Below are positions 44,284-52,991 of a DNA stretch of 64,000 bases, piece by piece; the stretch's first letter is position 1, and each line of letters opens with the position of its first letter. The position numbers were made by a program, and so were the translations under genes. The DNA is from JACPPO01 sp965262505 (GTDB taxonomy: Bacteria; Acidobacteriota; Vicinamibacteria; Vicinamibacterales; UBA2999): contig CBDHFM010000030.1 of the NCBI GenBank assembly GCA_965262505.1, positions 2,480,001 through 2,544,000 on the forward strand. Direction: 5' to 3'. A model generated the notes under the pieces. The model did not search any database. It saw nothing but the letters and a program-made list of their open reading frames with translations, and was not told the DNA's origin.

Positions 44284-45260
44284 TCATCACGCGGAGCCCG
44301 TTGCGCATCACGCTCGGAGGCGGCGGCACCGATCTGCCGTCGTACTCCAGCCACTTCGGCGGGTTCGTGATGTCAGCCGCCATCGACAAGTACGTCTTTG
44401 TCACCGTGACACGGCCGTTCGTCAAGGGCATCTACCTCAAGTACTCGGAGCTCGAGAAGGTGGATTCGGTCGATCGGGTGCAGCACCCCATCATCCGGGA
44501 GGCGCTCAGACTGTTCGAGTGGGAGACGCCGCAGGTCGAGATCACCACGCTGGCCGACATTCCGGCTGGGACAGGACTGGGGTCCTCAGGCAGCTTTACG
44601 ACGGCGCTACTGAAAGCGCTCTCTGCGCATCGGCGCCGCCTGCTGCATCCGACGGAACTGGCCGAGCTGGCGTGCGAGATTGAAATCAACAAGCTCGGCG
44701 AGCCGATCGGCAGGCAGGACCAGTACGCCGCGGCGCTCGGTGGCGTGACCTGTTTCGACTTCAACCAGGATGACAGTGTCCAGGCCCGGCCGCTGCGCCT
44801 GGGGTACGAGATCCTCCACCAGCTCGAGGACAATTTACTGCTGTTTTTCACGGGATTCGCGAGAAGCGCCGGAGACATCTTGCACGACCAGGACGTACGC
44901 ACCACCGCCGGCGACAAGGACATGCTGACTCACCTCCATCAGGTGAAGGATCTTGGCCTGCAAAGCCGCTCCGCGCTCGAGGCCGGACGCCTCGACGAGT
45001 TTGGCGAGCTCATGGACGAACACTGGGAGCACAAGAAGAAGCGCTCCGGCGGCATGAGCAATGCCCAGGTGGACGAGTGGTACGAGCTGGGGCGCCGGAA
45101 CGGCGCGCTTGGGGGAAAACTGGTCGGCGCCGCCGGCGGCGGCTTCCTGCTCTTTTACGCCGAGCGGCATCGGGCGCTGCGCGAGGCGATGCAGAAGGCA
45201 GGGCTCCAGGAGCTCCGGTTCCGGTTCGATTTCGAGGGAACCAAAGTGCTCTTCTCGTGA
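44280..45260 (+). CDS. hddA: D-glycero-alpha-D-manno-heptose 7-phosphate kinase (GHMP family)
   Basis: The 326-residue GHMP kinase begins MIITRSPLRITLGGGGTDLP, typical of HddA, and has the ATP-binding PAGTGLGSSGSFTTALL at about residue 95-111 and LVGAAGGGFLLFY near the C-terminus. HddA phosphorylates heptose 7-phosphate at C1 in the GDP-heptose route. The next three genes encode the other steps. The start overlaps the oxidoreductase stop by four bases. Confidence 0.9.
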   Translation: MIITRSPLRITLGGGGTDLPSYSSHFGGFVMSAAIDKYVFVTVTRPFVKGIYLKYSELEKVDSVDRVQHPIIREALRLFEWETPQVEITTLADIPAGTGLGSSGSFTTALLKALSAHRRRLLHPTELAELACEIEINKLGEPIGRQDQYAAALGGVTCFDFNQDDSVQARPLRLGYEILHQLEDNLLLFFTGFARSAGDILHDQDVRTTAGDKDMLTHLHQVKDLGLQSRSALEAGRLDEFGELMDEHWEHKKKRSGGMSNAQVDEWYELGRRNGALGGKLVGAAGGGFLLFYAERHRALREAMQKAGLQELRFRFDFEGTKVLFS

Positions 45261-45958
45261 CGCTGCCGGTCGCTATCCTGGCAGGAGGCATGGCTACCAG
45301 GCTCGGGGATCTCGCCCGGGACACGCCCAAATCGCTCGTTGACGTGGCCGGCCAGCCCTTTATCGCACACCAGTTCGACCTGCTCAGCAGGCAGGGACTG
45401 ACCGATATCGTCTTATGTACCGGCCACCTCTCACCGCAGCTCGAGGAGGTCGTCGGCGATGGGTCGCGGTACGGCGTCAGCGTGCGTTACTCCCCAGATG
45501 GCCCGAATCCTCTCGGCACCGGTGGAACGCTCCGCCACGCGCTGCCCCTGCTCGGGGAGGCGTTCTTCGCCTTGTACGGCGATTCGTATCTCGAGTGTGA
45601 CTACGGGGTTGTCGAGCGTGCGTTCCTCACGAGCGGCCGCCCGGCGCTTCTGACCGTGATGCGCAACGACGACCGCTGGGATCGCAGCAACGTGCTGTGC
45701 GTCGACGGCCGGATCGTGCGCTACAGCAAGGAGCATCGCACGGCGGATATGCGGCATATCGACTACGGCCTCGCGGTAATGGGCGCCGACGTGTTCCGGG
45801 GGTACGTCGACGGCGACACTCTGGATCTGGCGCGCGTGTACGAGGGCCTGGCGAGTCGCGGCGAGCTGGCGGCGTACGAAGTTTCGGAGCGATTCTACGA
45901 GATCGGGACGCCGTCCGGGCTCATCGAAACCCGGCAGCACCTGGAGCACCCGCGGTGA
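45257..45958 (+). CDS. hddC: D-glycero-alpha-D-manno-heptose 1-phosphate guanylyltransferase
   Basis: The GTG at 45257 overlaps the kinase stop. The 233-residue protein has the sugar-nucleotidyltransferase signature LAGGMATRLGDLARDTPKSL at about residues 8-27, FALYGDSYLECDY near 105 and a C-terminal YEIGTPSGLIETRQHL. HddC makes GDP-heptose from heptose 1-phosphate. A related mannose-1-phosphate or glucose-1-phosphate enzyme would look similar; the kinase and isomerase neighbours decide the name. Confidence 0.87.
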   Translation: MTLPVAILAGGMATRLGDLARDTPKSLVDVAGQPFIAHQFDLLSRQGLTDIVLCTGHLSPQLEEVVGDGSRYGVSVRYSPDGPNPLGTGGTLRHALPLLGEAFFALYGDSYLECDYGVVERAFLTSGRPALLTVMRNDDRWDRSNVLCVDGRIVRYSKEHRTADMRHIDYGLAVMGADVFRGYVDGDTLDLARVYEGLASRGELAAYEVSERFYEIGTPSGLIETRQHLEHPR

Positions 45959-46557
45959 CGCAGTCCTACGCGCGCGAGCACCTTGCCGAAACGGCGCGTA
46001 TCGCCGCCGAGCTCGACCCGGGCGTGCTCGATCGGATGGCGGCGCTGCTGGCCGAGCTGCGCGAGCGCGGAGGGCGGCTGTTCTTCCTCGGCGTCGGCGG
46101 CAGCGCCGCGAACGCGTCGCATGCCGTGAACGACTTCCGCAAGATCGCCGGCATCGAGGCATACACGCCGCTCGACAACGTGTCCGAGCTCACGGCCCGC
46201 ACCAACGACGAGGGCTGGGACACGGTGTTCGTGAGCTGGCTCAAGGGCAGCCGGTTGCGACCGCACGACATGGTGTTCGTCCTCTCGGTGGGCGGCGGGA
46301 GCGTGGAACAGAACGTGAGCCCGAATCTGGTGAAGGCGCTGGAATACGCACGCGAGATCGGCACACGGATCATCGGTGTCGTCGGCCGCGATGGAGGATT
46401 TACGGCGAAGGTGGCCGACGAGTGCGTCATCGTCCCGACCGTCCATCCAGGGCGGGTCACGCCCCACACGGAAGCCTTTCAGGCGGTCGTCTGGCACCTG
46501 CTCGTCTCGCACCCCTTGGTCAAGAAAGGGGAGACCAAGTGGGAGTCGACCCGGTGA
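45955..46557 (+). CDS. gmhA: Sedoheptulose 7-phosphate isomerase
   Basis: The GTG at 45955 overlaps the hddC stop. The 200-residue SIS-domain protein has FLGVGGSAANASHAVNDFRK at about residues 43-62, LDNVSELTARTNDEGWDTVF, and LSVGGGSVEQNVSPNLVKAL. These match GmhA, which converts sedoheptulose 7-phosphate to heptose 7-phosphate, though the sequence is a diverged member. It lies between hddC and gmhB. Confidence 0.87.
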   Translation: MTQSYAREHLAETARIAAELDPGVLDRMAALLAELRERGGRLFFLGVGGSAANASHAVNDFRKIAGIEAYTPLDNVSELTARTNDEGWDTVFVSWLKGSRLRPHDMVFVLSVGGGSVEQNVSPNLVKALEYAREIGTRIIGVVGRDGGFTAKVADECVIVPTVHPGRVTPHTEAFQAVVWHLLVSHPLVKKGETKWESTR

Positions 46558-47084
46558 GACGAGCGGTCTTCCTGGACCGCGACGGCGTGATCAACCGGGA
46601 GTTGTTCCGAAACGACCAGGCGCGGGCCCCGTGGACCCTGGCCGAGGTCGAGATCCTCCCCGGCGTGCCGGACGCGCTGGTTCGACTGCGTCGAGACGGA
46701 TTCCTGCTCGTCGTGGTGACGAACCAGCCGGACGTGGTCAGGGGAGACGCCTCGCGGCACGAGATCGAGGCCATTCATTCACACCTGCGGCACACGCTAC
46801 CCCTTGACGATATCCGCGTCTGTTATCACGACGATGCCAACGGCTGCGCCTGTCGAAAGCCGTCGCCGGGACTGTTGTACGCCGCCGCGGTCGAGCACGA
46901 CGTCGTGCTCGCCGGCAGCTACATGGTGGGAGACCGGTGGCGCGACGTCGGCGCGGGGCAGCGTGCGGGGTGTACGACGATTCTCGTCCACTCGGACCGT
47001 GACGAGCCGACTACGATCGAGCCGGACGTCAGGATGGGCGACCTCGGCGAGGCAGCCACGTGGATCCTGGCGCATGCGCGGTGA
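46554..47084 (+). CDS. gmhB: Heptose 1,7-bisphosphate phosphatase (HAD)
   Basis: I choose the GTG at 46554 (GTGA overlap with gmhA); a GTG 15 bases upstream is in frame too. The 176-residue HAD protein has AVFLDRDGVIN (nucleophile Asp), VVVTNQPDVVRG and the cysteine cluster CYHDDANGCACRKPSPG, which fits the zinc-binding loop of GmhB. The late Asp motif is MVGDRWRDVGAG. It removes the C7 phosphate before nucleotide transfer. Confidence 0.9.
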   Translation: MRRAVFLDRDGVINRELFRNDQARAPWTLAEVEILPGVPDALVRLRRDGFLLVVVTNQPDVVRGDASRHEIEAIHSHLRHTLPLDDIRVCYHDDANGCACRKPSPGLLYAAAVEHDVVLAGSYMVGDRWRDVGAGQRAGCTTILVHSDRDEPTTIEPDVRMGDLGEAATWILAHAR

Positions 47085-47806
47085 GCTCCATGAAGAAGAT
47101 TGAGGCACTCTCGATCAAGATTTTCGCCGACGGGGCGGATCTGCCCGGCATGCTGGAGTTATATCGCCGGCCGTACATCAAGGGGTTTACGACGAATCCC
47201 ACGCTGATGAGGAAGGCCGGTATCTCCGACTACCGCGCGTTCGCGCACGACGTCCTGCGTGCCATTCCGGACCGGCCAATCTCGTTTGAGGTCTTTTCGG
47301 ATGACTTCTCCGAAATGGAACGGCAGGCGCGCGAGATCGCGAGTTGGGGATCGAACGTCTACGTGAAGATTCCGGTAACCACCACGCGACGCCAGCCGGC
47401 GTACGACCTCGTGAAGCGCCTGTCGCACGACGGCCTGCAACTCAACGTGACGGCGCTGATGACGCTCGAGCAGGTCACGTGCGTGACCGAGGCGCTGGCC
47501 GGCGGAGCGCCTGCGTGCATCTCGGTGTTCGCGGGCCGAATCGCCGATACCGGCCGCGATCCCGTCCCGCTGATGGCCGAGGCGCTGCGCATCATGGCCG
47601 CCACGCCGAGCGCCGAACTCATATGGGCCAGCCCTCGTGAGCTTCTGAACATCTTTCATGCCGACGATATCGGCTGCCACATCATCACCGCGACCCACGA
47701 CATCCTCAAGAAGCTGAATATAGTCGGCAAGCCGTTGGAGGAGTACTCGCTCGAGACCGTCAAACTGTTCTACGACGACGCGACGGCGGCGAAGTTCGCG
47801 GTGTAG
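47081..47806 (+). CDS. Transaldolase family protein
   Basis: The protein of about 240 residues matches the small transaldolase/fructose-6-phosphate aldolase group: IKIFADGADLPGML and GFTTNPTLMRKAG at the N-terminus, VYVKIPVT with the Schiff-base Lys, LNVTALMTLEQV, and SVFAGRIADTGRDP. A GTG at 47081 repeats the GTGA overlap seen along the operon; the ATG at 47090 is the alternative. Its place after hddA, hddC, gmhA and gmhB suggests it forms sedoheptulose 7-phosphate for the heptose route. That role is inference. Confidence 0.88.
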   Translation: MSSMKKIEALSIKIFADGADLPGMLELYRRPYIKGFTTNPTLMRKAGISDYRAFAHDVLRAIPDRPISFEVFSDDFSEMERQAREIASWGSNVYVKIPVTTTRRQPAYDLVKRLSHDGLQLNVTALMTLEQVTCVTEALAGGAPACISVFAGRIADTGRDPVPLMAEALRIMAATPSAELIWASPRELLNIFHADDIGCHIITATHDILKKLNIVGKPLEEYSLETVKLFYDDATAAKFAV

Positions 47807-47808
47807 AG

Positions 47809-48996
47809 GTGACGAGTCCTCCGTCGGTAAGCGTGGCGTGGCTGACCGCGACCCACCCTTTGTATCTCGCGCAACAGCTCGCCGCGAGAGGGGCGCTCTC
47901 GGCCTATTACACGGTCCTGCCACGTTCGCGCACCCCCGGCGTGCCGGCGCGCCTGGTACATCGCGATCTGGCGCTGCTGCCGCCGCTGTATGCGCTGATG
48001 CGGGGCTGGTCACCGATATCGGCACGTCGCCTGGACGGTCTTATCCAGCGCGAATTCGACCGCTGGGTCAGCCACCGAATCGTGGAGACCGACGTCGTCC
48101 ATGCGCTGGCCGGCGCCGGCCGCCGCCAGCGGCAGGCGGCGCGGAAGCGGTTTGGTGCGCTCGCGGTCTGCGATTCGCCGACGACACACATCCGGTACCG
48201 GAAGACGCTACTGAGTGAAGAATACGCAAGATGGGGACACCAGCCGACCGATTTCGACGACACGACCATTGAATCGATCGAAAAAGAGTACGAGGAAAGT
48301 GACCTGATCCTGGTGACGTCTCGATTCGCCTATCAGAGTTTTGTGACGCGCGGAGTCCCCCCGTCCAAGCTGGCGATCGTACCCTACGGCGTGGATTGCG
48401 ACGAGTACCGGCCGATGCCCAGGACCGACGGTGTCTTCCGGATCCTCTTCGTGGGAACACTGTCGATTCGTAAAGGCCTTCCGTATCTTCTCGACGCCGT
48501 CTCCAGGCTCCGCTGGCCGGATGCCGAGCTCGCGCTGCGGGGTTCCCTCAAGACTGAATCGAAGGAATTACTCGATAGATATCGGGGCGCGATTCCGATC
48601 TCGATGGTTCCACCCCTGCCACGATCGCAGCTCAAGCAACTGTACTCGAGCGCGTCCGTGCTGGTGCTACCGTCCATTGAAGACGCGTTCGGCCTCGTCA
48701 TCGGTCAGGCGTTGGCCTGCGGCACGCCGGTCATCGCCACCACGCATACGGGCGGTCCGGACCTCATCGAACACGGGGTGAACGGGTTCATCGTTCCACC
48801 TGGGAACGCAACCGCGTTAGAGGGCGCCTTGACAACCGCCTACGAGAACCGTGAGAAGCTGGCCGAAATGGGTGCGGAGGCGCGCCGGCGGACCGAAGGC
48901 GCGCGCGGCTGGGGCCAGTACGCGGACGGCGTGCTCGCCGAGTATGGGCGTGCGATCGAAAGGCGCGCCGGCGAGAGGCGAGGCCACGCGACTTGA
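47809..48996 (+). CDS. Glycosyltransferase family 4
   Basis: The GTG at 47809 lies 2 bases after the transaldolase stop. The 395-residue GT-B protein has a C-terminal donor site: RILFVGTLSIRKGLPYLLDA, then SIEDAFGLVIGQALACGTPV with the EX7E-type acids, and THTGGPDLIEHGVNG. Donor likely a sugar nucleotide; acceptor unknown. It overlaps the flippase gene by four bases. Confidence 0.88.
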   Translation: MTSPPSVSVAWLTATHPLYLAQQLAARGALSAYYTVLPRSRTPGVPARLVHRDLALLPPLYALMRGWSPISARRLDGLIQREFDRWVSHRIVETDVVHALAGAGRRQRQAARKRFGALAVCDSPTTHIRYRKTLLSEEYARWGHQPTDFDDTTIESIEKEYEESDLILVTSRFAYQSFVTRGVPPSKLAIVPYGVDCDEYRPMPRTDGVFRILFVGTLSIRKGLPYLLDAVSRLRWPDAELALRGSLKTESKELLDRYRGAIPISMVPPLPRSQLKQLYSSASVLVLPSIEDAFGLVIGQALACGTPVIATTHTGGPDLIEHGVNGFIVPPGNATALEGALTTAYENREKLAEMGAEARRRTEGARGWGQYADGVLAEYGRAIERRAGERRGHAT

Positions 48997-50363
48997 TCGA
49001 CGACGCACGATCGGAGCCCTCGCGCGGCACTGCGATCGCCGGGACGACGATTACGTCCGCGGTGATCATGGCGTGCGGTGTTGTCACGGGCCTGATTGCT
49101 GCGCGCAGCCTCGGACCGTCCGGCCGCGGGGAACTGACGGCCATCGTCGTCTGGGCCAGCACCCTGCTGTACGCGGGAACGCTGGGCCTGCCCGAGGCAA
49201 TCGCGTACCATGCTGCTGCCGAGCGGGAGTCGCGCGACCGGGTATGGGCCACGGGACAGGCTACCGCGGTGGCACTCGGGATCCTCGTCACGCTCGTCGG
49301 CTGGTGGCTCCTCCCGGTGGTGCTTGGGCGGGACGCGGCCGCGACGACGACCACGATCCGCTGGTTCGTGGTCTGGTTTGCGGTGCCGTGCATAGGGTCC
49401 CTCTGTGCGGGCGCCTGGCTCCAAGGGGCAGGACGCTTGCGCGCGTTCAATATCAGCCGCGCCACGGTGCCAGTCGTCCACGCGGTAGGAGCGCTCGTCT
49501 TATTGGCGGCAGGCAGTCGTTCGGTCAGAGCCTTCGCAACCGCACTGCTTGTGGGCGTGTTCGCCAGCTGGCTGGTGGCGGGAAGCCAGGGTCCGCTCAG
49601 GGCGGCGCTGACAGCCGGCGCATCGACGCAGCTGGCACGGCGGATGCTACATTACGGCGGCCGAGTGCAATTCGGCAGCTGGGCCAATGTCGCCAACGTG
49701 CGGCTCGACCAGCTCCTGCTCTCGGTATTCGCGCCGGCGGCCTCGTTGGGGATCTACGTGGTCGGCGTGAGCTACGCGAGCATTTTGTTTGCGATTCCGT
49801 CCTCGGCCTCGTTCGTCATGCTGCCTGACATCGTGCGGCAACACCGCGCCGGCATGGCGCGGGCATGTTTCGAGCAGTGGTACCGCCGTCTGCTCTGGAT
49901 CACGTTGCTGGCGGGCGCCGTGCTCGCACCGGCAGCCATCCTCATCGTGCCGGCTGCATTTGGCAACGGTTTTCGCGGCGCCGTACCGCTCGGAATCCTG
50001 CTCGTGCCGGCTACGGCGCTGCTCGGCATGAACGTAATCGTCGCGACGGCCTTTCGGGGAATTGGGCGCCCGGAGATCGGCAGCAAGGCTGAAGTCGTGG
50101 GGCTCCTCGTCACCATCGCTGCTCTGGCGGCGTTGCTGCCGACTTATGGCATCTACGGGGCAGTCGCCGCGTCCCTACTCGCGTACGGGTCGAGCCATCT
50201 GTACCTGGCGCGACAGGCAGTGATCGTCTTCGGAACGGACCCGAAATCCCTGTGCGTCCCGACGCGTGACGATTTGACTGCATTGCACGCCGCCTGGCTG
50301 AGGACGCGGTGCCGAGTCACCCGCAGGCCGCCGGAGCCATCCGTTAGGACGCAGGAACTGTAG
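48993..50363 (+). CDS. Wzx-type flippase (MATE/MurJ-like polysaccharide exporter)
   Basis: Starts at a TTG that overlaps the glycosyltransferase stop. The 456-residue protein has about twelve hydrophobic segments (TITSAVIMACGVVTGLIAARS at the start; GTLGLPEAIAYHAAAERES after the second). The family translocates lipid-linked repeat units across the inner membrane. It is the expected partner of the polymerase that follows. Confidence 0.87.
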   Translation: MIDDARSEPSRGTAIAGTTITSAVIMACGVVTGLIAARSLGPSGRGELTAIVVWASTLLYAGTLGLPEAIAYHAAAERESRDRVWATGQATAVALGILVTLVGWWLLPVVLGRDAAATTTTIRWFVVWFAVPCIGSLCAGAWLQGAGRLRAFNISRATVPVVHAVGALVLLAAGSRSVRAFATALLVGVFASWLVAGSQGPLRAALTAGASTQLARRMLHYGGRVQFGSWANVANVRLDQLLLSVFAPAASLGIYVVGVSYASILFAIPSSASFVMLPDIVRQHRAGMARACFEQWYRRLLWITLLAGAVLAPAAILIVPAAFGNGFRGAVPLGILLVPATALLGMNVIVATAFRGIGRPEIGSKAEVVGLLVTIAALAALLPTYGIYGAVAASLLAYGSSHLYLARQAVIVFGTDPKSLCVPTRDDLTALHAAWLRTRCRVTRRPPEPSVRTQEL

Positions 50364-50364
50364 A

Positions 50365-51798
50365 GTGAACGAGACACTGCTCCCTCTGGCGCTTGGGATT
50401 GGCGTCGTCTGGCTGGCCCTAGCCTTCCTGTACAGCCGGCATGCCGTATGGTTTTTGTTGTTATGGGTCCCGATACAAGGCTGGGTCCAGCTCAACCTGT
50501 TCAACGACTCGAGCGCGACGGTCCTGATCTACGAGTTCCAGATCATCGGGATATACCTGGTCTTCGGGATCCGAGCACTGCGTGCGTCCGATGCGTACGG
50601 CCCGCCAAGAACGGTTTGGCTCGCGGCGCCCTTCGTTCTCTGGGTACTGGCCCTCATCCCGTGGAGCGTGGCCACGAACGGTTCCCTTCTGACGGTTCTT
50701 GGCCTCAGATCGCTGTTGCTGCCGTTGCCACTGGCCTGGATCGGCTATCGCGCCTTTGAACATCGGCGGCAACTCGAAAACGTCGGGAAGCTGGTGATGC
50801 TGGAACTGGGCCTCGTCGCTTGGGTCACAGCCGCTCAGTTCGCGCAGGTCGGCTCAACTTCCCTCACCGGCGCAATGAGCGAACTCTCCGTGGGTTTCAG
50901 TAACGTTGGGGTGGTTCGACCGCCAGGGACGTTCTCGGCGCCCGGACATCTGGGAATGTACGTGCTCGTTTCCGTGCCCTTCGCCATCGGACTGCTCGGC
51001 TTGAGCGTGACGTTTAAGACCCGAGTTATTTATGCGATCGGGCTGGCGGGAGCGACGATCGCCCTGATGGTGAATACGCAGAGGGCGACGATCGTGCTGC
51101 TCGCCGTGACGCTGCCTTTGGTATTCTTGCTGGCCCGGAAGCTGCGGGCGGTAAGGAACGGCCTGATCGCCCTCTGCGTGCTCGGCGCAGGCGGCGTGAT
51201 TGGAGCCCAGGTAGCCGGTGGGGCGTTCGCCGAGCGAATAGCGAGCATCTCGTCGGACGCCCAAAACACACTGGTCCTTATCCCGACCGAACGGATGGCG
51301 ACCGCACTGGAGAATCCAGTGATTGGCGAGGGACTCGGAATAGCCTCGCCTGGCGCGGCGCGTGTTTTTGTGCCTCTAGGAGGACGCACGGACGTCGTCG
51401 TGACGGCAATCAGGCCTTCAGAGAGTTTCATGGCATCGCTCGTGTACGAGACCGGAGTCCCCGGCCTCTTCCTGTTCTTTCTGTTCATGGCCGCGTTGCT
51501 GACCGCCGGTGTACGGTCCGTTCGCGCATGTCGACACACCGACATGGGGCTGCTGGCTGCCGCGATTGTGGGGTTTCAGGTGGCGATCTGGCTTCAGAGC
51601 TGGTCGTACGATCCCCTTCACTTCCCTCCGAGTCGCGTGCTGTTCTGGTTCTGGGCAGGCGTGCTCTTGAGCTTGCCACGGCTGGCCGCTACCGCCGCTG
51701 TTCAGAGACCCGCGGCCATGCCGCGAAGGGCATCCGTCCAGAGGCGACGTCTCGTCGGACAGCCGCGCCCGTCGGCGCGGCGCCCATCGGTCGCATGA
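50365..51798 (+). CDS. O-antigen polymerase/ligase family protein (Wzy-like)
   Basis: Starts at a GTG one base after the flippase stop. The 477-residue protein has about eleven hydrophobic segments, with a large loop containing RPPGTFSAPGHLGMYVL and a later ERMATALENPVIGEGLG ... FMASLVYETGVPG, as in the Wzy_C/O-antigen ligase group. Probably polymerises or transfers repeat units in the periplasm. The last 30 residues are rich in Arg, Pro and Ala. Confidence 0.83.
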   Translation: MNETLLPLALGIGVVWLALAFLYSRHAVWFLLLWVPIQGWVQLNLFNDSSATVLIYEFQIIGIYLVFGIRALRASDAYGPPRTVWLAAPFVLWVLALIPWSVATNGSLLTVLGLRSLLLPLPLAWIGYRAFEHRRQLENVGKLVMLELGLVAWVTAAQFAQVGSTSLTGAMSELSVGFSNVGVVRPPGTFSAPGHLGMYVLVSVPFAIGLLGLSVTFKTRVIYAIGLAGATIALMVNTQRATIVLLAVTLPLVFLLARKLRAVRNGLIALCVLGAGGVIGAQVAGGAFAERIASISSDAQNTLVLIPTERMATALENPVIGEGLGIASPGAARVFVPLGGRTDVVVTAIRPSESFMASLVYETGVPGLFLFFLFMAALLTAGVRSVRACRHTDMGLLAAAIVGFQVAIWLQSWSYDPLHFPPSRVLFWFWAGVLLSLPRLAATAAVQRPAAMPRRASVQRRRLVGQPRPSARRPSVA

Positions 51799-51833
51799 CG
51801 TAGTCCGGTCCCCGGGCAGCGGTCTCGCTCATT

Positions 51834-52991
51834 GTGCGCGTCCTTCACGTTGTCACCAGCGTCTCGGTGAAATCCGGCGGCCCCAGCAACGTCTCCGGGC
51901 TCGTGCGTTGGCTCACGAAGTCTGGCGCCGACGCGACGCTGCTGACGACGAACACCGATCCGCAAGAACGCCTCGACGTGCCGCTGAATCGCCCGGTGAT
52001 CAGAGACGGCGTCACGCATGTGTTTCATGACGTCTGGACAATTGGCGGCCGCTGGGCCCTGGCGCCGTCGATGATGCGAACGCTCCGCAAGACCGTTGGG
52101 ACCTATGACCTCGTCCACATCCATTGGCTGTATAACTTTCCGAGTCTCGCTGCGGCCTGGGCCGCCGTGGCGGCCGGCGTCCCGTTCGTCGTGCAGCCGC
52201 GCGGCAGCCTGGACCCGCACATGTTCAGGAAAAACCGTCTGCTGAAGCGCTTGTACCTGGCGACGGTGTGCCGCCCTCTGCTCACCCGCGCGGCGGCCGT
52301 GGTGTTTACCGCGGAGCGGGAGCGCGCCCTCGCGTCGTACAAGGGAACACGCCCCGAGTGGATCGTGCCCAACGGCCTCGACATGTCGATGTTTGAACGT
52401 CTCCCGCCCAGCGGGACGTTCCGGGCCGCGTTTCCCGTCATTGATGGCGCGTTCCTGCTGTTTCTGGGCCGGTTGAGCCGCCAGAAGGGGCTTGACCTGC
52501 TGCTCGGCGCGTTCCAGCGAATCGCGCGGGCGCGAAGCGACCTCTGGCTGGTCCTCGCCGGCCCGGACCATCAAGACTACGAGGTACATGTGCGCGCCCT
52601 GGCTCGGCAAGTCGGCATCGAGCACCGGGTGCTCTTCACCGGCTTGCTCCAGGGCGAGCTGAAGCTCGCGGCGCTAGTCGATGCGGATCTATTCGTTCTG
52701 CCGTCGTACGCCGAGAACTTCGGTACAGTGATCATCGAAGCGCTCGCCTGCGGCCTGCCTGTGCTGATTTCGGATCAGGTGAACATTTACCCGGAGCTTT
52801 CGGCTGCGGGCGTGGCGACCGTCGTCACGTGCTCGGTGGACAGCGTCGCCGACGGAATCGAATCGGCGCTGGCCGACACCGGCGCCCGCCAGCGGATCCG
52901 GACGCTCGGACCAGCGTTCGTGCGCGCACACTACACCTGGGACGCCATCATCCCGACACTGGTGGAGAGATACACGGAAGTGATCGCGTGA
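51834..52991 (+). CDS. Glycosyltransferase family 4
   Basis: Starts at a GTG (MRVLHVVTSVSVKSGGPSNV). The 385-residue GT-B protein has VHIHWLYNFPSLAAAWAAV in the acceptor half, and LFLGRLSRQKGLDLLLGAF plus PSYAENFGTVIIEALACG, with the EX7E acids, in the donor half. It overlaps the next glycosyltransferase gene by four bases. Confidence 0.88.
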   Translation: MRVLHVVTSVSVKSGGPSNVSGLVRWLTKSGADATLLTTNTDPQERLDVPLNRPVIRDGVTHVFHDVWTIGGRWALAPSMMRTLRKTVGTYDLVHIHWLYNFPSLAAAWAAVAAGVPFVVQPRGSLDPHMFRKNRLLKRLYLATVCRPLLTRAAAVVFTAERERALASYKGTRPEWIVPNGLDMSMFERLPPSGTFRAAFPVIDGAFLLFLGRLSRQKGLDLLLGAFQRIARARSDLWLVLAGPDHQDYEVHVRALARQVGIEHRVLFTGLLQGELKLAALVDADLFVLPSYAENFGTVIIEALACGLPVLISDQVNIYPELSAAGVATVVTCSVDSVADGIESALADTGARQRIRTLGPAFVRAHYTWDAIIPTLVERYTEVIA

